From assembly GCA_034678405.1 (NCBI GenBank), contig JAXDBW010000035.1, positions 1 to 5,797 of the forward strand: a DNA stretch of 5,797 nt. The letters run 5' to 3'. The stretch's first letter is position 1; each line of letters opens with the position of its first letter. This document shows, in pieces, positions 3,444 to 5,797 of the stretch. The stretch comes from JAXDBW01 sp034678405. GTDB taxonomy: Bacteria > Patescibacteriota > Patescibacteriia > UBA10025 > JAHIVO01. The position numbers and the translations under genes are program-made. The notes beneath the pieces were generated by a model. The model was not told where the DNA came from, made no database searches, and was given only the letters and a program-made list of their open reading frames with translations.

Positions 3444-5797
3444 ATGAATATATCCCTGAAGTGGCTCAAAACCTACGTACCGGTGAAACACGCGGCGGCC
3501 AAAGTCGCCGAGGTGCTGACCTTTGGCGGATTTGAGGTGGAGTCAATCCAGGAGCCGGCTAAGGCGCTGCAGGGCCTCGTCGTCGGGCAGATCAAAACCA
3601 TCGTGGATCATGCAGAAGCTGACCGACTCTCTGTCTGTACTGTCGACATCGGGAAAAAAGCCAAGCAGCAGATCGTCTGCGGCGCGAAGAATATCAAACC
3701 CGGGGACAAAGTGCCCGTCGCCTTGCCGGGGATGACACTACCCGGCGGTTTGACTATCGAGGAGCGCAAGATCCGCGGGACGGAGTCAGCTGGCATGCTC
3801 TGTGCCGAGGACGAGCTTGGGCTCGGCGATGATCACAGTGGCATCCTGATCCTCGATCCCAAAGCCCGTATCGGTCAGCCAGTGGCGACAGCTCTCGGCC
3901 TCAATGATTCAGTCCTCGACGTGACAGTCTCACCGCAGCGGGCGGATGCGCAGTCAATGATCGGTCTCGCCCGAGAATATGCCGCCCTGACGAATCAAAC
4001 GTTCAAAGAACCCAAAGTGGCGGTCACCGAGAGTAAACACAAGATCAGCGCCTATCTGAAAGTACGCGTGGCTGACTACAATCTCTGTCCGAAATACACC
4101 GCCCGGGTGATCCGTGGGGTAACGGTGGGCCCGTCGCCAGCCTGGTTGCAATCGAGACTCCGCGCGGCCGGGCACACACCTATTAATAATATTGTGGACG
4201 TGACAAACTTTGTTTTGCTGGAGTACGGCCAACCCCTCCACGCCTTTGACGCGAAGAAGATCGAGGGTGACCGGATCGTCGTGAAAAAAGCTGGCCGCAA
4301 ACAATCATTCGACACGCTCGATCATGAGACACGCGAGATTACGAGCGATATGCTGATGATCTGGGATGCCAAGCAGCCCATCGCCATCGCGGGAGTGATA
4401 GGCGGTGAGCACTCAGCTATTTCTGAAAAAACGACTGATATTATCCTCGAGTCAGCGATATTTAAACCGCTCTCTATCCGGAAGACACGCCAGAAGCTCG
4501 GACTCGTGACTGATGCTTCGCTGAAATTCGAACGGGGGATCTGGTGGGGATTACCGGAGCGGGCTCTGGATCGCGCCGCTGAGCTCATTGCCGAAACCGC
4601 GGGTGGCACTATCGCCGCTGGTAGTATCGTGGTGACCAAACCAAAAACCACTCACAAACCGACAGTGCTGACCGTCTCCCCGAAGGCCATGACCGATGTG
4701 ATTGGCGCGAAACTCTCCACTGCCACCATTGTTCGCTATCTGACGAAACTCTCCTTCACCGTAGAAAAGCTCGATGATGATCGGCTCCGCCTGACCGTCC
4801 CGGAATGGCGGATGGATATCCATGTGATGGCGGATGTCGTCGAAGAGATCGGCCGGATGTACGGGTGGAATAAGCTGAAACCCCGACCCATCGCAGCGGA
4901 CATCGCTCCGACAGAGCTACTGACTTCGTTCCAATGGGAGCGGAAGATCCGTCGTGCCCTCGCCGCCTGTGGCATGACCGAGATGATGAACTACTCATTC
5001 TACGGAGAGAATCTCTTCACCCAGTTTGGCTGGAAACCGGAGGATCACTACCGCATCGAGAATCCAATGAACAAAGAGCAGGAGTATATGCGGATCAGTC
5101 TCGTGCCTGGGCTGTATGTCACGGTGCTGAAACTCTACCAGCAGCAACCCCAGCTGGCACTATTCGAAGTGGGACGGGTCTTCTATCGGACGAAGAAAGC
5201 TGAACCGGATGAGCATCGCATGGCGGCGGGTATCATCTATGACCGCCAGGCGAAGCGGGGCGATCAGCGGCCGATCCGTCAGCTGCAGGGGATCATCCGA
5301 GCGCTGGTGAGGCAACTCGGCGTGACATTTGAGTCGTTATCATTCTCCGTGAATTCGGATGACGCCCAGGTGGTTGATATTGAGATCGACGGCCACGTCG
5401 TCGGCTGGTATGGGTGGCTCATCCAGCATGAGGAAAAGCTCGGCCAACCACCGGTATGGTTTGAGGTCGATATTGATAAACTCGTCGATGGCGCGCAGTT
5501 AGTTCGTCGCTTCACCCCGATCCCGGAGCATCCGGCGGTGGTGCGTGATATGACCTTTCAGATGCCGGTGCGGACATCATTTTTCAGTGTGCGAGACGCC
5601 ACCCGGCAGGTGAGTGAGCTCATCACTGATGTCGCAGCCCGTGATCTCTATCCACTCGATGATGAACATCGCAAAGCGACAATCCGCATTACGTACCAGG
5701 CAGCCGATCGGACGCTCCATACGCATGAAGTGAATGCCATCGAAAAGAAAATACTTACCATGATGACTAATAAATTTAACGCAACGCTCGACACCTA
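3444..5797 (+). CDS. pheT: Phenylalanine--tRNA ligase beta subunit (3' end at window edge)
   Basis: PheT is the tRNA-binding and editing partner of PheS. The frame is open without interruption for 784 codons. It starts MNISLKWLKTYV, the classic PheT N-terminus. An EMAPII-like OB-fold tRNA-binding domain spans about 45-150 (LVVGQI, CGAKNIKPGDKV, IRGTESAGMLCAEDELG). The B3/B4 editing domain is at about 218-365 (TPINNIVDVTNF, YGQPLHAFD, IAGVIGG, DASLKFERG). B5 is at about 405-480 (VPEWRMDI, VVEEIGRMYGW). The catalytic-like core begins near 498 (MTEMMNYSF, ALFEVGRVFY), and the FDX-ACB anticodon-binding domain is at 689-784 (PAVVRDMTF, FSVRD, ATIRITYQ). The last two bases of the window are TA after a C-terminus (NKFNATLDT) where PheT normally ends, so they may open a TAA or TAG stop. 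ATG 3444 fits the family; in-frame ATG 3429 would add MRRQY and abuts the repeat. The Shine-Dalgarno is weak. Editing and core motifs appear intact. Confidence 0.97.
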   Translation, partial: MNISLKWLKTYVPVKHAAAKVAEVLTFGGFEVESIQEPAKALQGLVVGQIKTIVDHAEADRLSVCTVDIGKKAKQQIVCGAKNIKPGDKVPVALPGMTLPGGLTIEERKIRGTESAGMLCAEDELGLGDDHSGILILDPKARIGQPVATALGLNDSVLDVTVSPQRADAQSMIGLAREYAALTNQTFKEPKVAVTESKHKISAYLKVRVADYNLCPKYTARVIRGVTVGPSPAWLQSRLRAAGHTPINNIVDVTNFVLLEYGQPLHAFDAKKIEGDRIVVKKAGRKQSFDTLDHETREITSDMLMIWDAKQPIAIAGVIGGEHSAISEKTTDIILESAIFKPLSIRKTRQKLGLVTDASLKFERGIWWGLPERALDRAAELIAETAGGTIAAGSIVVTKPKTTHKPTVLTVSPKAMTDVIGAKLSTATIVRYLTKLSFTVEKLDDDRLRLTVPEWRMDIHVMADVVEEIGRMYGWNKLKPRPIAADIAPTELLTSFQWERKIRRALAACGMTEMMNYSFYGENLFTQFGWKPEDHYRIENPMNKEQEYMRISLVPGLYVTVLKLYQQQPQLALFEVGRVFYRTKKAEPDEHRMAAGIIYDRQAKRGDQRPIRQLQGIIRALVRQLGVTFESLSFSVNSDDAQVVDIEIDGHVVGWYGWLIQHEEKLGQPPVWFEVDIDKLVDGAQLVRRFTPIPEHPAVVRDMTFQMPVRTSFFSVRDATRQVSELITDVAARDLYPLDDEHRKATIRITYQAADRTLHTHEVNAIEKKILTMMTNKFNATLDT

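Noticed and set aside
3954..5515. Several antisense frames (and one + frame at 4934-5203) of 78-116 codons inside pheT.
   Set aside because: pheT reads through the whole region with intact domains; the other frames are by-products of GC-rich coding sequence and have low-complexity Arg/Ser-rich products.

Overview
The window is an ordinary-looking piece of bacterial chromosome with every real gene on the + strand: the 3' end of a helicase-nuclease gene, an AT-rich orphan gene, a DUF721/DciA-family gene, a Phe-rich membrane-protein gene, pheS, and an almost complete pheT. Stops used are TAA and TAG, and no in-frame TGA is read through, so the standard bacterial code fits. The UvrD-like helicase fused to an Fe-S nuclease, the very short DUF721 protein, the weak ribosome binding sites and the style of the intergenic repeats all suggest an uncultivated Patescibacteria/CPR-type genome. 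This is an impression from recalled gene neighbourhoods, not a proof.

Region 1 (1-1790) holds DNA-maintenance genes. The helicase C-terminus carries a RecB/Cas4-like PD-(D/E)XK nuclease with the four cysteines expected for a 4Fe-4S cluster. A 56-bp AT-rich spacer follows. Next comes a 143-aa single-TM, six-cysteine protein of unknown function, with a GC content of about 38% that is clearly below its neighbours, and flanked by a 10-bp perfect inverted repeat. The DUF721/DciA-like protein, a probable DnaB helicase loader, ends the group.

Region 2 (1791-1906) is a compact regulatory junction. It has a weak intrinsic terminator, a good sigma70-type promoter with an extended -10 (17-bp spacing) that overlaps the terminator, a 7-bp inverted repeat bracketing the promoter, and the only clear Shine-Dalgarno site in the window.

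Region 3 (1907-5797) is the phenylalanyl-tRNA synthetase operon. A four-TM protein with 22 Phe in 128 residues lies six bases upstream of pheS. Between pheS and pheT sits a 79-bp repeat with 30-bp imperfect terminal inverted repeats, each of which is itself a perfect 8-bp-stem hairpin. Differences between the two hairpins are fully compensated. pheT begins 17 bp after the repeat and runs to the last base of the window, where it is at or within a few codons of its natural end. PheS and PheT together form the alpha2-beta2 synthetase that charges tRNA-Phe.

I found no convincing new defence or mobile system. The most interesting items are the palindrome-of-palindromes between pheS and pheT, the Phe-rich membrane protein as a possible charging sensor for pheST, and the AT-rich orphan gene with flanking inverted repeats.
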